Below, in pieces: positions 12,431 to 23,280 of a stretch of 64,000 bases of DNA. Numbering within the stretch: the stretch's first letter is position 1; every line of letters starts with the position of its first letter. The stretch is taken from NCBI RefSeq assembly GCF_937616625.2, contig NC_065571.1, positions 11,286,501 to 11,350,500 on the forward strand. The letters run 5' to 3'. The DNA comes from Mercurialis annua (taxonomy: Eukaryota; Streptophyta; Magnoliopsida; Malpighiales; Euphorbiaceae). Made by a program: the position numbers and the translations under genes. The notes beneath the pieces are model-generated. The model did not search any database, was not told the DNA's origin, and saw only the letters and a list, made by a program, of their open reading frames with translations.

Positions 12431-15213
12431 TGTAATATCCCATATTTTTTTTATTATCTTATTTTATTTAATTTAAATTTTATGACGTATTATATTTTAA
12501 ATTTGAATTTTTGGATAAAATTTTATAGATGAATATTTTTTTGAGTGCATTTAAAATATTTTAACTCCAATTTACTTATATATAAATACACACACACGTG
12601 TTTTACCATTCATCTCATTGCCCTAATTCAATAACAAAACTCAGACTCCTCCTTTTTATTTTTCGGCCGAAAGTGGCATTGTCTTTATGCGATTATTATT
12701 TCCTTCCTCTGCAATTTGAAAAGAGGTAATCTATTATTTTTCATTATTTTATTCTAATACATTTGTTAGGAAAAAATTTCACCACCCATGTATTAGTCCA
12801 TGTCATCAACGTAACTTTTCCATTTGTATAATTCTTGTCCATCATTGTTTCGTCTTTTTGTGATGCCATGGGTTAATGGAAAAATAATCTATTTCTTATG
12901 CTTTTTTTTTGAAGAATTAATCATTATTATATTATTTATTAATTTGGTAAATTCCATCATTTTTATCTTTTGAAATCTTGGTTGCGGCTTTTGTTTACTG
13001 TATTGTTAATGTTAGGTTTGCTCTTATGTTGAAGATGACGAGGTGTCTTTGGCTTATTGGCTGCTTTGATTTTTTTTTTTGGTTAAAGGTTTTTTTAGGT
13101 CATTGATTTATTTTGCTTTTAACATATTGATTCCTTAACTTATTTATTAACTGTTTTATAATTGATTTTTAATTTAAGTTACAAATTTAGTTTCGACTAT
13201 TACTTCGACGATTTAATTGTTAATTATGATTTTAAATTACTTTGGGTACCATTATTTTAATTCTAGAATTAATATTAATCTTATTATAATTTAAATAATT
13301 TTTAATTAAATTATTTATTTGGACTATATTCAATAGGGAGTTGAATCTGTTTGTTAAATGAAAGAGATGGGTAAGTGACTAAAGTGGTATTTAGGTTTTT
13401 TTGGTTTAAATCAATAAAATTTTTAAGTTAAATTTTATCTACTGATTAATTGATTTTGATTTTAATTTGGGGAATTCATGTTAAATTAATAAGTTGACAG
13501 TTTGGTAATATTATTTTTAAATCTACAAAATAATATTTGAGTTATTAAAAATTCAATTAACAATTATTATTAATTATTATTTAATGGTTAATTAGAGATT
13601 TCGGGCTTAGCGTGCCAATGTGATTGAGTTTATATTTTTAAACTTTGGATTTCGTTATATAAAATTTGACAAATTGAAATCGACGATTATTTTATAATTT
13701 AAATTAATATAATTACTGGGGTAATTATATTTGATTTTAAATATCTTTTTGGTATGTCATTTTGGCTAAATTATAATTTAGCTCTTAAACGTTTTTAAAA
13801 TTTGTCTGATTAAGTTTTTGGTTGTAACTTGGGTTACCTAGAATTGAAGTTATTGAGTTCCGCTTTTAAAATGGATTAATATTTTGTTAAATTGTTTTAT
13901 AAATATAAACTCGGGTTTATATTTGATAAACGTTTTGAGTCGGATTAGACTTGGGTCATCCGACAAGTGAGGTTAGCTTGGTAGTTATTGGTAACTCGGC
14001 AAACCCACTATTTGTAAATTATTTATTATTTAAAGTTATTAAATAATATTTATAAATTGGATTTTAAGCGAGAACTCAATAGACTTATATTAATTGGGCT
14101 TTATTACCTTTTTGATATATTTGTGTTACTTTGGATTGTTTATTACTACGTGTTAATTGTGCCAGTCTTATGTGGTGTCTAGTACTCTCTAGAGTTAGGG
14201 TCTGATTTTAATAATTATTTTATTGTCTAGACTCGTCTACTGTTCGTGCTTCAGAGGCGAATCAGAGTTAGTTGCTTGCCGGTATTTCACGTGGATTAGC
14301 AAGCAGTGAGTTTGTACTTACTATTTACCGCTTTATTAAGTAAATTGTTATTTTGATATTAAATATATATACTGTACGTATATTTCGAACTGTTTTTATA
14401 TTATGGCTTCTAGTTGGAACATGCTACCTAATGGGCGTCATTAGGACTGCGTGCGCACCGGTAATGATCTGGGAAAGGTAATTATGGTAATATGGTAACT
14501 CGGTGTGAGCATAGCTCTCGGGACCAAGTAGAGTAACTCGGTGTAGCTCAGCTCTCGGGACTCTGGTATAAGTGTGGTCAGTGGTAACTCGGTGTAGCTC
14601 AGCTCTCGGGACCAGACCTGTTGGATTATGTTTATTATTTAGAATTGTGGATCAGGGTTCCAACTATTATTCGTAATATCGTTGTGAAGTGTTTTAAACG
14701 ATTTTAAAGGTTTTCCACGTAATAAATGTAGATAGTGGTATAAACTCATCTCAGTATATCTGACCCCGTTGCTTTTCCCAATTTTTCCCAGGGTTATGAT
14801 CTGAGAGAGTCTGGTGATCTCCGCATTTACTTTTCCTCGGAGGTTCCATTTATTTTAGTAGAACTATCAAACTATTTTATTCTTAGACTGCAGTAGTTGA
14901 CTAGACGTCTTTATTATTATTACAGTTGTTTGTCGGATTGGTCTGACTAGTTATATTGCTCTGACATATTATATGATTTATTCAGATTATTTATGTTATG
15001 CCTATTTTTAGACTCAGAATTGGATAAGCATGTTATGTTAATTAATGAATATTATAACTACTAGATTTATGCTGAAGTCTCGGTTGCCCCCGAGCATTGG
15101 TTTTCTGCAGGTTTAATTAATTTGTATGTTATAAGTAAGGCTAGCTACGGGTGTTGGTACTACATTACCCATGCCCTAGCGCCGGTCACGATTCATGAAA
15201 ATGGGTCGTGACA
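12431..15213 (+). repeat. 3' LTR of element D
   Basis: Starts TGTAATATCCC and ends GGGTCGTGACA, followed by the duplication ATGAA. Differs from the 5' LTR by about seven substitutions that I can see, plus poly-T length. Confidence 0.9.
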
Positions 15214-15646
15214 ATGAAATTGTTATTTTTTTAAATTATTAGGTATAAATTTAAAATGTTTAAAAAAAATTAGGACTATTTTAAACTTTTTTCAATCAAA
15301 AACCACCTTAGAAAACCAAAACCCCTATTAAAACCGGAGAGTTAGGTACACTCTCTAGGGTGAGAGTGGGGAGGGGGTTTTTTGTACTAAATTTGACAAG
15401 TTCAGGATAAAAGTGATCCCGTTTTGCTAATTTGAACGTTTTTATACTTTGTGCCAAGTTCAGAGGGTAAAGTGATCCTTTATTCATTTGTTTTTCTTAT
15501 CTATGTAGCATATATATAAATGATTTGAAACATTTTCCACTTCCATCGCGTTGGATATTCAGTTTTATTTTACTTCAATGTTTATAATCCAACTCTTACA
15601 TAAAGATCGAGACTTTTTTTTACTAATAGTTTTTTTCAATTTAATT

Positions 15647-16720
15647 GAACAAAGGATCACTTTACCCCCCGAACTTGGCGCAAAATATCAAAAACGTCCA
15701 AATTAGCGAAACCGGATCACTTTTACCCCGAACTTGGCAAAACCGTTTCAAAAACACCCCTATACTGATGTGGCACCCTAATTGGAGAGTGAGATTCTAA
15801 ATACTCATTAATCATACTTAAATAGTAATCTTAATTAATTCAGGGGCTTTTATGAACTTTTTTCAAAAAAAAATAATTTTTTTTACAATTTCAGGCGAGG
15901 AGGAGATCCTCCTCGCCGGAACCTGCTGCTCGTCTCAGACAAGCATGTCGGTGCTCGTCCGAGACGAGCAGAACCTTGCTCGTCTGAGACAAGCAGATCT
16001 GTGCTCGTCTCAGACGAGCAAAGATCTGCTCGTCTCAGACGAGCACAGATCTGCTCGTCTGAAGACGAGCAGATCCTTGCTCGTCTGAGACGAGCAAACA
16101 CCTTGCTCGTCTGAGACGAGCAGAGCTATGCTCGTCTCAGACGAGCAGAGATCTGCTCGTCTGAAGACGAGCAGGTTCTTGCTCGTCTGAGATGAGCAAG
16201 GTGCTTGCTCGTCTCAGACGAGCAAGAACGGAGGAGCTGCTGCCGGCAGCTCCTCTTCTCAGGCGAGCTCGTCTCGCCTAAGACGGAATATTTCGTTGGC
16301 GATTTTAATTTTTAGTGTCTAATTTTGTTTTTACGGTTTTTGATTTTATGAAATTAATATTATCTATATAAATTAAAAAAATATTTTTTTGTAAAAAATA
16401 TAAAATTGAAGGGCTAATTTGTTAGTTTAAGTTTATTATTAAAGGGATGAAATTGTTTTTTTTTTCTAATTATTAAGTATTAATTTAAAATGTTTAAAAA
16501 AAATTAGGACCATTTTAGCCTTTTTCTATCAAAAACCACCATGGTAAAATGAAACCACCATAAAAAACCGGAGAGTCTATCTCACTCTCTTAGGTGAGAG
16601 TGGGGAGGGGGGTTTTTGTACCAAATTTGCCAAGTTCAGGGTAAAAGTGATCCTGTTTTGCTAATTTGGACGTTTTTGATACTTTGTGCCAACTTCAGGG
16701 GGCAAAATGATCATTCGTTC
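15647..16720. mobile_element. Mutator-like TIR element B
   Basis: Begins GAACAAAGGATCACTTTACC and ends with the inverted copy. Flanked by the 10-bp duplication CAATTTAATT (15637-15646 and 16721-16730). About 110-bp TIRs, same family as element A. The interior carries a large palindrome array and no transposase, so it is non-autonomous. It preserves the sequence into which retrotransposon D inserted in copy A. Confidence 0.85.
15894..16255. repeat. Twelve-unit palindrome array between two cap hairpins, element B
   Basis: Left cap 15894-15917 (arms GGCGAGGAGGA) and right cap 16231-16255 (arms GAGGAGCTGC, loop TGCCG) enclose twelve units of consensus TGCTCGTCTSAGACGAGCA at about 25-bp spacing. 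The centre base alternates between G and C, and two units have an extra A. Spacers often read AGATC or AACCT. Frames spanning the array are open on both strands because the unit lacks stop codons; they are not genes. Confidence 0.9.
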
Positions 16721-16730
16721 CAATTTAATT

Positions 16731-17458
16731 ATTATAAATAGTAAAAATTATTTTAAAATATTTTATTTTTATTAATACTCTACATAGTTATCTTAACATA
16801 ATATTATAAGTGATTTATTTTAGTTAGTATTCTAACTCTAATAACTATTTTAATAATTTTTAATTGATAATTATATTTTATAAAGTATAAAGAATATTAC
16901 TGTAACCCCCCACCCCCACCCCCTCTTTCTCCGTATTTTTATATATAGTATAGATGAGAATATTTATCTAATAAAAAAATTATAACAGAAATATAAAAAA
17001 ATAAAAATTAATAAAAAGCTTAAACATATTAGAAGATTGTGAAAATAGATCAAATATATTATACAAATTGCATATTTTAGTGAAGCGTTGTTATTTGGCG
17101 AATCCAGGTTGAGGGTTAGCGGGTTCGTGTCGAAAAATTTATCGACGAAACAAGTCCGTCGGTAATCCTCACTAATATAAATTAGCGATGGATTTTAGTT
17201 GCTTAGCGACGGAAATTTCCATCTCTAAACATTTGTTTTCTAGTTGCAGATTATAAAATGAATCAATTTTGTGTGAGTATTTTTGGTGATATTATTTTTG
17301 TATAGATAGACTAAATAGTACTTTATATAAATTAATAATTCTCATGTGGCTTAAATAATTAATTTATAAAATTTTGGAAATATATCAGAATAATTTGTCT
17401 CTTTTATAAATATATAAGTTTGGAAAACTATGAAGTAAATTTATTAGTTTCTCCTATC
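16731..17458. other. AT-rich spacer with a C-rich tract
   Basis: No gene seen. 16906-16923 is a C6-A-C5-A-C5 tract, a possible G-quadruplex/i-motif. Around 17100-17230 a segment contains GCGACGG-type words like those in the subterminal regions of some DNA transposons; this is not resolved. Confidence 0.45.
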
Positions 17459-17474
17459 GATATGTTTTAATTTA

Positions 17475-17650
17475 TTATTTACTTTTTGATTGCCGCTTCG
17501 CCCTGACTAATCCGGATCCGACATGCGTCGCACACTTGCTATGGTAGGTGAGTCTGCCAACGGGGATTTTCTGCATTCACAAGATTCAAATTCAAAATTT
17601 TGCTTAAATGATATCAAGCCGTTTGGCACTTGAACCAACCTCCGTTGGTA
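17475..17650 (-). mobile_element. tRNA-derived SINE
   Basis: On the minus strand it reads TTGGTTCAAGTGCCAAACGG (box-A-like start), then a TTTGAATCTTGTGAATGCAG box-B region, a CCGGATTAGTCAGGGCGAAG body, and an A-rich tail at the left edge. It is flanked by a 16-bp target duplication GATATGTTTTARTTTA (17459-17474 and 17651-17666) with one mismatch. Length, polymerase III boxes and a long duplication are typical of plant SINEs. Confidence 0.7.
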
Positions 17651-18225
17651 GATATGTTTTAGTTTAAACATAGTAAGAATACTTACAACTAATTATCATA
17701 CTTCAATCTTCATTTAATATTTGTTGAATGTGCGATAGAACCGGTAATTTCAAAAAAATAGCCATGTCGAATTTATTTTTAAAACACTCCTATTTTATCT
17801 TAGTAATCAATAGATTCTTAAATTTACGGACCATCTATTTAAATTTTAAAGTTATTATTTTAACCCCTAAAATTTGACATATTACACTAGTTAGACATTG
17901 ATATTTAAAAATTATACTAATATACCTCTGAGTTTTATAATATTATACTAAAACACTCTACCGTTACATTTTCCATTAGTCAACTGTTAGTCAAGAAACA
18001 TAATATACAATATGCTTCCTAAAATTAAATATATTATATTAATTAGCCCTTTTATTTTGCAATATTATACTTTACTACCATACATATTTTTAATATGTTA
18101 ATACTTAAAATTGATAAGATAAAAAAACATATAAATAATAGAAAAAAATATTTTTTTATTTTTTTTATTATAATTAATATGTCATGTTGTAATTTATTTT
18201 TAATATTAAATAAATATAAATAATA

Positions 18226-18593
18226 CCCCCTCTATCCCACAAAGATAGACAAAAGAGCTATTTTGGGCATCCTAAAATATAGAAAAAATTACTATATTAA
18301 TTTGAATAGTGCGTTATTAACCTTCATTAATTTTCAACCATTTTTGTTATATTCGATAAATCATCATTAATTATCACTTTATATAATATAAAAATTAATA
18401 GCAAATTTAATTTTTCAAAATTTAATTACAATTCCAACACAATAATTATATTTTCCATAATTTAAATTAATAATATTTAAAATATTTAAATAATTAAATT
18501 AAGGTTATTATTGAAAAATATAACTATTTTAAACCATCATTTCTTAATTCATGTGTAAATTATATTTTGCCTATCTTTATAGGGCGGATGGAG
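18226..18593. mobile_element. Stowaway-like MITE
   Basis: Ends CCCCCTCTATCCCACAAAGA and CTTTATAGGGCGGATGGAG are inverted copies of the common CTCCNTCCGYCCC terminus, flanked by TA on both sides (18224-18225, 18594-18595). 368 bp, non-coding, Tc1/mariner-type. Confidence 0.8.
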
Positions 18594-19024
18594 TAATAAA
18601 TATGTATTAATTTATTTTTCGTAGCGCTTTGTGCTTTCAAAAGATAACGAATATAGTTTTGACATATTTTTATTAAAATATAACTTTTTTTTATTTTTGT
18701 ATTATTCTTAATATAACTATTTTCAACTTATCTTTTTTTTTGATAAATTTCAACTTATCTTATTTTATAAAAATTTATAAATACATCAATATCATTAATT
18801 AAATACTCATTATTATTTATATTTATTGTATATTAAAAGTAAATTATAATACGATATATCAATCATAATCAAAAATAGAAAAATTATATTTTTTTTCTAA
18901 TATTTATATGGTGGTAAAGCGTATGATATTACAAAATAAAAGTGCCGATTAATATAATATATCAAATTTCAAGATACATAATGTATATTATTTTTCTTAA
19001 CTAACAGTTGACTAACGAAAAATA

Positions 19025-19592
19025 TCTTCAAAATGGGATTCGGGTTCGGGGGCGTCTACCTGTTATCGACTCTACAAAGAAAGTGGCGCTTCTCGGATTT
19101 TTAAGTCCCTTCTTTCTCAAAGTCAAGTTTCTCCCCAATAGACTTATTGAAGGGTCCCATTGGCGTGCAGTTAAAAGATTACCAGATAGTTGGGCCGGCT
19201 CGCGGAAGTTCCCTTGACTCTTTTTTTATAAAGAAAAAAAAGTGGTGATCCTTACTCAATAGGGCAATGAAAAGAGAATAACGAGGACAACTGACCATTA
19301 AATAGATCGGAAGATAATGCCTCTTGCCTTCACCGGATCAGCTATGTTTGTTATGGAACCGACACTCAACACATCCTGGGTTGAAGAAGGTCCCAAGGAT
19401 TTGGTTGTTTGCCGATTCAAATGGTGCCACTTTTTTTCTACTCATGCACCTACCGCCACTAATCGGAGCTGCAATAACTTGGGCTCATCATGCTGTACTC
19501 GCGGATAAAAGATAAGCCTTTTTTGATGAAAAATTGGTGGGGACTCGAAGAAAAATAAGAAAAGGAATAAAAGATGGGGGGGCTCAAAGGTG
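19025..19592. other. Possible organellar-DNA insert (NUMT/NUPT-like)
   Basis: Base composition jumps from very AT-rich to near-balanced at about 19025, exactly inside the right arm of fold-back J. The composition and short overlapping open stretches (for example one ending LIGAAITWAHHAVLADKR at 19515) look like a piece of plant mitochondrial or plastid DNA rather than a transposon. The balanced sequence seems to continue at 34940-35040 beyond solo LTR G. I do not recognise the source gene. Confidence 0.4.
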
Positions 19593-20804
19593 TGATACGC
19601 ATATTTTGTATAGTATTTTCCAAGTATGATTGTTAGTAAGCCTTCCTATTTTTAGGCAAATATGCTTGTAAAGGTGTTGATTTATAGGTTAATTATACAA
19701 GAAAGTCATGGACCAAGAATCAAAAGAAATTGCAAAGAAACAAAGAAATTATATCAAATTGATCCTTGTTCATGAACGGATAGTTTTGTTCTTATTCAAG
19801 ACCTCAAATGAGAAAGTGTTCTTCTTATGAATTGTTTTATACATCCTAAGCTCTCCAAAAAAATTAAGAATTACAGCATTCGGAATTATATAGCTCAATC
19901 TATGAACTTTTGAAAATTGATAAATTACACGATGCATTAGATGACTTGTAGAATTTACCTTTTTCCATTAATTGGATATTTCGAAATACTTAGAGATCTC
20001 TAATTGTAATACCCCAAAATAATTAATTAGCTAATTGGACCACATGTACAGTTTGGATTCGCCGGAGTGGCGATATCAGAAAGATTTTTGATAAAGATTA
20101 AAATGCATAATGTTAGTAGGTCGGTTTCGGGAAGTTAACGACGAAGTTATTAATATCATATGACAGTTGTAAAGTTAGAATTGGAATTAAAAGGAAAAGT
20201 GTTAAGAAAAGCCCAAAATAAAGTATAGGGACCAAAGTGGTAATTTAGCCACTTTGAGATAAAAATGGAAATTATTTCGCCAAGGTCTGCGAAATGTTTT
20301 ATAATATATGTGGTAAAAGTTTCGGGTCAATCGGAGACCATTTAAAATTTGGACGCGGATGCGTTTGGGCTAAATTGTAACTTTTGAAAAGTTTCAAGGG
20401 CTAAAGTGTAAATTAGCCAATTAAGCTTAGAGAATAGCAATTTGAAGATTAATGACGGAAAAATAAAATATTAAGTTAGTATTATTTATCGGATATAAAT
20501 AATACGTAAGTAATCGAATTAAAAGAATAATTTAACCGTTTGGTTAAATTAGAAAGTTTAAAAGAGAAATGGTTTAAGTTAAAGAAATGAAGGATCAAAG
20601 TTGTCAATTAGCCAAGATATATATGATAGATTACCTTAAGAATGAGGAAAGGGAAAAGGATCAGGGGCGATGAAGAACAGAAGAAAGGAAAATGGCGATC
20701 GATACGTTCCGCCGCCGTTTCGCCATTTCTTGCCCAAATCGCGAGTTCTTTATATCGATTCGTTCATAATTCGATTCTCTTTCATCGTTAAGCTTCAAAC
20801 CGAG

Positions 20805-22135
20805 GTAAGCTTGACGTTTTTATTGTGAGAATTGGAAATTAGGGTTATTTCGTTTTAACGAATTAAACGAATCGTAATCGCGTTTCTATAGTCGTTTTTG
20901 GTATGAATTGGATTGGAATTTGTGTTATAATGAAGTGGGAGCATGTCGGGAGTGCCGGCGAGCGACGAAGCGCCCGGAAAATGGATTTTTCCGGGAGCTG
21001 CTGTGGGTGTGCGAACGCACACCGTAGTGTGCGGACGCACACCTGCTGGTGTGCGGACGCACACCAGACCGTCAGTGCGAACGCACGGGACCCTTTTGTG
21101 CGCTCGCACTGCAGGCTATCGCACCTGTTTGAGTATCTTGACTCGTTTTGACCTAGCCTCCCGAATTCGAATATGTCGGATGTTGAAAATGGATTACAAA
21201 CCTCGAAAACGGGAAATTTGGGTATCGAACATAACGTGTTCGACTAGAGTTTCGAAGTATATAAAGAACCTAAGTTTATAACTTAGGACTTTAGTATTCA
21301 GTTTACGTTTATGAATTAAACGTATGAGTAATTTGAATAGGAAACGGATGTATCGACAAGCTACCAGGACGACGAGCTGGAATAGCTACGAGAACGACGC
21401 ATGGAGCTTACGTTTGCGGGATTATAATAATGCAGTTTTTGGATAGCGGTCACTGTGAGTGGCAATTTACTTTCGCGTATTATTATAAAAGTCATTTTCT
21501 TATATTATGAATATTATTATTATATACATCGTATCTATATGATTTGTTCATATAACATATTGTGCTTGATGAGTTTGATTATATGCACGTTCTTGTATTC
21601 ATTGTTGAATATGAATAGCTAATATGAGATCTATAGGAGTCAATACCTATTGAGTGTCAATAGGCTATGAGATTGTCAATAAGTCAGTCTAGCGTGTCTA
21701 GATTGTCTATAAGATTATGAAATGCGCATACTATAAGAGTGCGATACGAGAGTGAACTCGGTTAAAATAACCTGAGCCCCACGAGAGTGAACTCGGTTAA
21801 GTAACCTGAGCCCCGTATCTAGTGGGTTGGACCCACCAGTGAGTTGGACTCACACTTTGGGATTAAGAGATTGGTTGCGACTGACGTGGTCGAGTGTGAA
21901 CACTCCCGGGTTGGACCATTTGGATCAAGTTGATTCGATTATATAAGTTTAGCGAACCAAGGATTAGAGTTTTGATAGAGTCTGTTAATTAGGAACGTTT
22001 ATTGTGTGCTTATATTATGTATGGAATTTGCATACGTATTAAGCGTGTGACGCTATATTTTGATAATACTATAAGTAACTTGCAAACTCACTCAGTATTT
22101 TCCCAAATACTGACCCCTCACTTTGATGTTTGCAG
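20805..22135 (+). other. Predicted leader intron in LTR C
   Basis: Donor CCGAG|GTAAGC follows a pyrimidine-rich leader exon; acceptor TTTGCAG|GTAG. A perfect hairpin, CAGTATTT-TCCC-AAATACTG (22093-22112), precedes the acceptor. The intron would remove the whole palindrome array from spliced RNA. An equivalent intron exists in the 3' LTR. Confidence 0.5.
20973..21109. repeat. Cap hairpin and short palindrome array, 5' LTR of C
   Basis: The 23-nt cap hairpin (20973-20995, arms CCCGGAAAA) is followed by three full units of GTGTGCGRACGCACAC (RA = AA or GA centre) and two trailing, decayed units (GTGCGAACGCAC and GTGCGCTCGCAC). Confidence 0.9.
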
Positions 22136-22469
22136 GTAGTAGAAGTCGGATCAGACAAACCATCTCCATTGTGCCAGAAGTCATTGGACTTGCACAAGTA
22201 TGAGTTACATGAGCTGCAGTAGTCAGTAGTTGTCAATCTAAGATTGGTAAATTGATTTCAAAGAGTTAGTTTTGAATGTAAACTCTAATATGATATTTTA
22301 ATATCTATATTATATTATTTAAAGAGTTTTCTGAAAACGTTTTATATATAATATTATGTTTTCAATTGCGAAAAATTATTAATGGTTTTAGGCTTGCTAC
22401 GGGTTTCGGAGCTACCACTCCCATTCCCTAGCGCCGGTCTCGGCTCAATAATTTGGGTCGTGACAATTG

Positions 22470-22481
22470 TGGTATCAGAGC
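22470..22481 (+). other. Primer binding site (tRNA-iMet type), element C
   Basis: TGGTATCAGAGC, 4 nt after the LTR, the same primer class as element D. Confidence 0.9.
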
Positions 22482-22734
22482 AGTTGGTCCAGTTACCTCT
22501 GCTAAGATGCGTTTGTCGTTTAAGTAATCTAGGAACTACTGCAGCTATAGAGTTGAGGTTTGTCTGATCCAAGTCGTTAGTGTGATTTGCTTTGAGATAA
22601 GTATGATAAGTTGATTTGTGAAATGCTTACTTGTTTCTTGTGACACGTATATACGAGATAAATATACGTATAATTTTGTTTTTGATAAGGTGCTCTTGCA
22701 TGATATGAGATTGATTTGTATGAATTGAATCGGA

Positions 22735-22974
22735 TACATCGGTTGGCTTTGCTATCGATGTCAGACATATCCGATACATCGGTTGGCTTTGCTATCGATG
22801 TCAGACGTATGAGATACATCGGTTGGCTTTGCTATCGATGTCAGGCAGATAGAATACATCGGTTGGCTTCGCTATCGATGTCAGGCAGATAGAATACATC
22901 GGTTGGCTTCGCTATCGATGTCAGGCAGATAAGGTACATCGGTTGGCTTTGCTATCGATGTCAGACAAAAGAGT
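22735..22974 (+). repeat. Tandem array, six copies of a 40-bp unit
   Basis: The word GGTTGGCTT recurs at 22741, 22781, 22821, 22861, 22901 and 22941, exactly 40 bp apart. Each unit contains ACATCG and CGATGT separated by 14 nt, so each can fold into a 6-bp stem. The variable 6-8 nt between units distinguish the copies. Confidence 0.95.
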
Positions 22975-23094
22975 GAGGAGAAGGAATACAAAGTTATAGA
23001 AGTTGAGGAACTTTCCAGAAACAGAGTTTAAAGGTCTAGAGAACTTACAAAACTCGAAGTTTATAACTTTTAAAAGTTATTTGTTAAACGATTC

Positions 23095-23280
23095 TAAAAG
23101 CATAATTGTGCCTAGACCCGTAATAGCCATTGATAATTGCCACGACATTGATAGGAATGCATCACTACATACATCAATTCATGCATTAATAGAACATGCA
23201 TCATATGCATTATGTTCAGACGAAGGGGTGAGATGTGGCAACTCTTTGGGGATGAGAGACGTCATCACCCTAGTGAACAA
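23095..23280 (+). other. Conserved non-coding module shared with element D
   Basis: Matches 6560-6775 of D in order: AATTGTGCC, clustered ATGCAT motifs, GCAACTCTTTGGGGATGAGA and GTCATCACCCT. It lies about 600 bp after the primer site here, against about 2 kb in D. Confidence 0.6.

Larger units (their letters stand above)
1706..15213 (+). mobile_element. Non-coding LTR retrotransposon D (LARD-like)
   Basis: Two 2.78-kb LTRs flank a 7.9-kb interior that shrinks to about 4.6 kb after solo LTR E is removed. A tRNA-iMet primer site follows the 5' LTR and a purine tract precedes the 3' LTR. No gag or pol frame is found, so it must have depended on proteins from another element. A remnant of the pol terminus typical of Tekay/Del gypsy elements survives before the 3' LTR. 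The target duplication is ATTAA/ATGAA (one mismatch); the uninterrupted homologous site in element B reads ATGAA, supporting the junction. I spotted about seven substitutions between the LTRs, so the insertion is recent. Confidence 0.85.
1257..15485. mobile_element. Mutator-like TIR element A, split by a retrotransposon
   Basis: The left end begins GAACAAAGGATCACTTTACC and the right end is its inverted copy (GAATAAAGGATCACTTTACC on the minus strand), with about 110 bp of terminal inverted repeat. Both sides carry the 10-bp direct repeat ATTTGTTTTT (1247-1256 and 15486-15495). Long TIRs plus a 9-11-bp target duplication are the Mutator superfamily pattern. Removing LTR element D leaves only about 0.7 kb and no transposase, so it is non-autonomous. 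It is the same family as element B. Confidence 0.8.
20005..22465 (+). repeat. 5' LTR of element C
   Basis: 2461 bp, TGTAATACCCC to GGGTCGTGACA. Contains a short palindrome array (20973-21109), a predicted intron (20805-22135) and a direct repeat around 21755-21815 with the words GAGTGAACTCGGTTAA and CCTGAGCCCC. Confidence 0.92.

Noticed and set aside
15894..16255. CRISPR-like array
   Set aside because: Units are themselves palindromes with short, variable, non-uniform spacers, inside a plant transposon with no cas-like gene.
16906..16923. G-quadruplex/i-motif as a regulatory element
   Set aside because: Only three C runs and no gene nearby; recorded as composition only.
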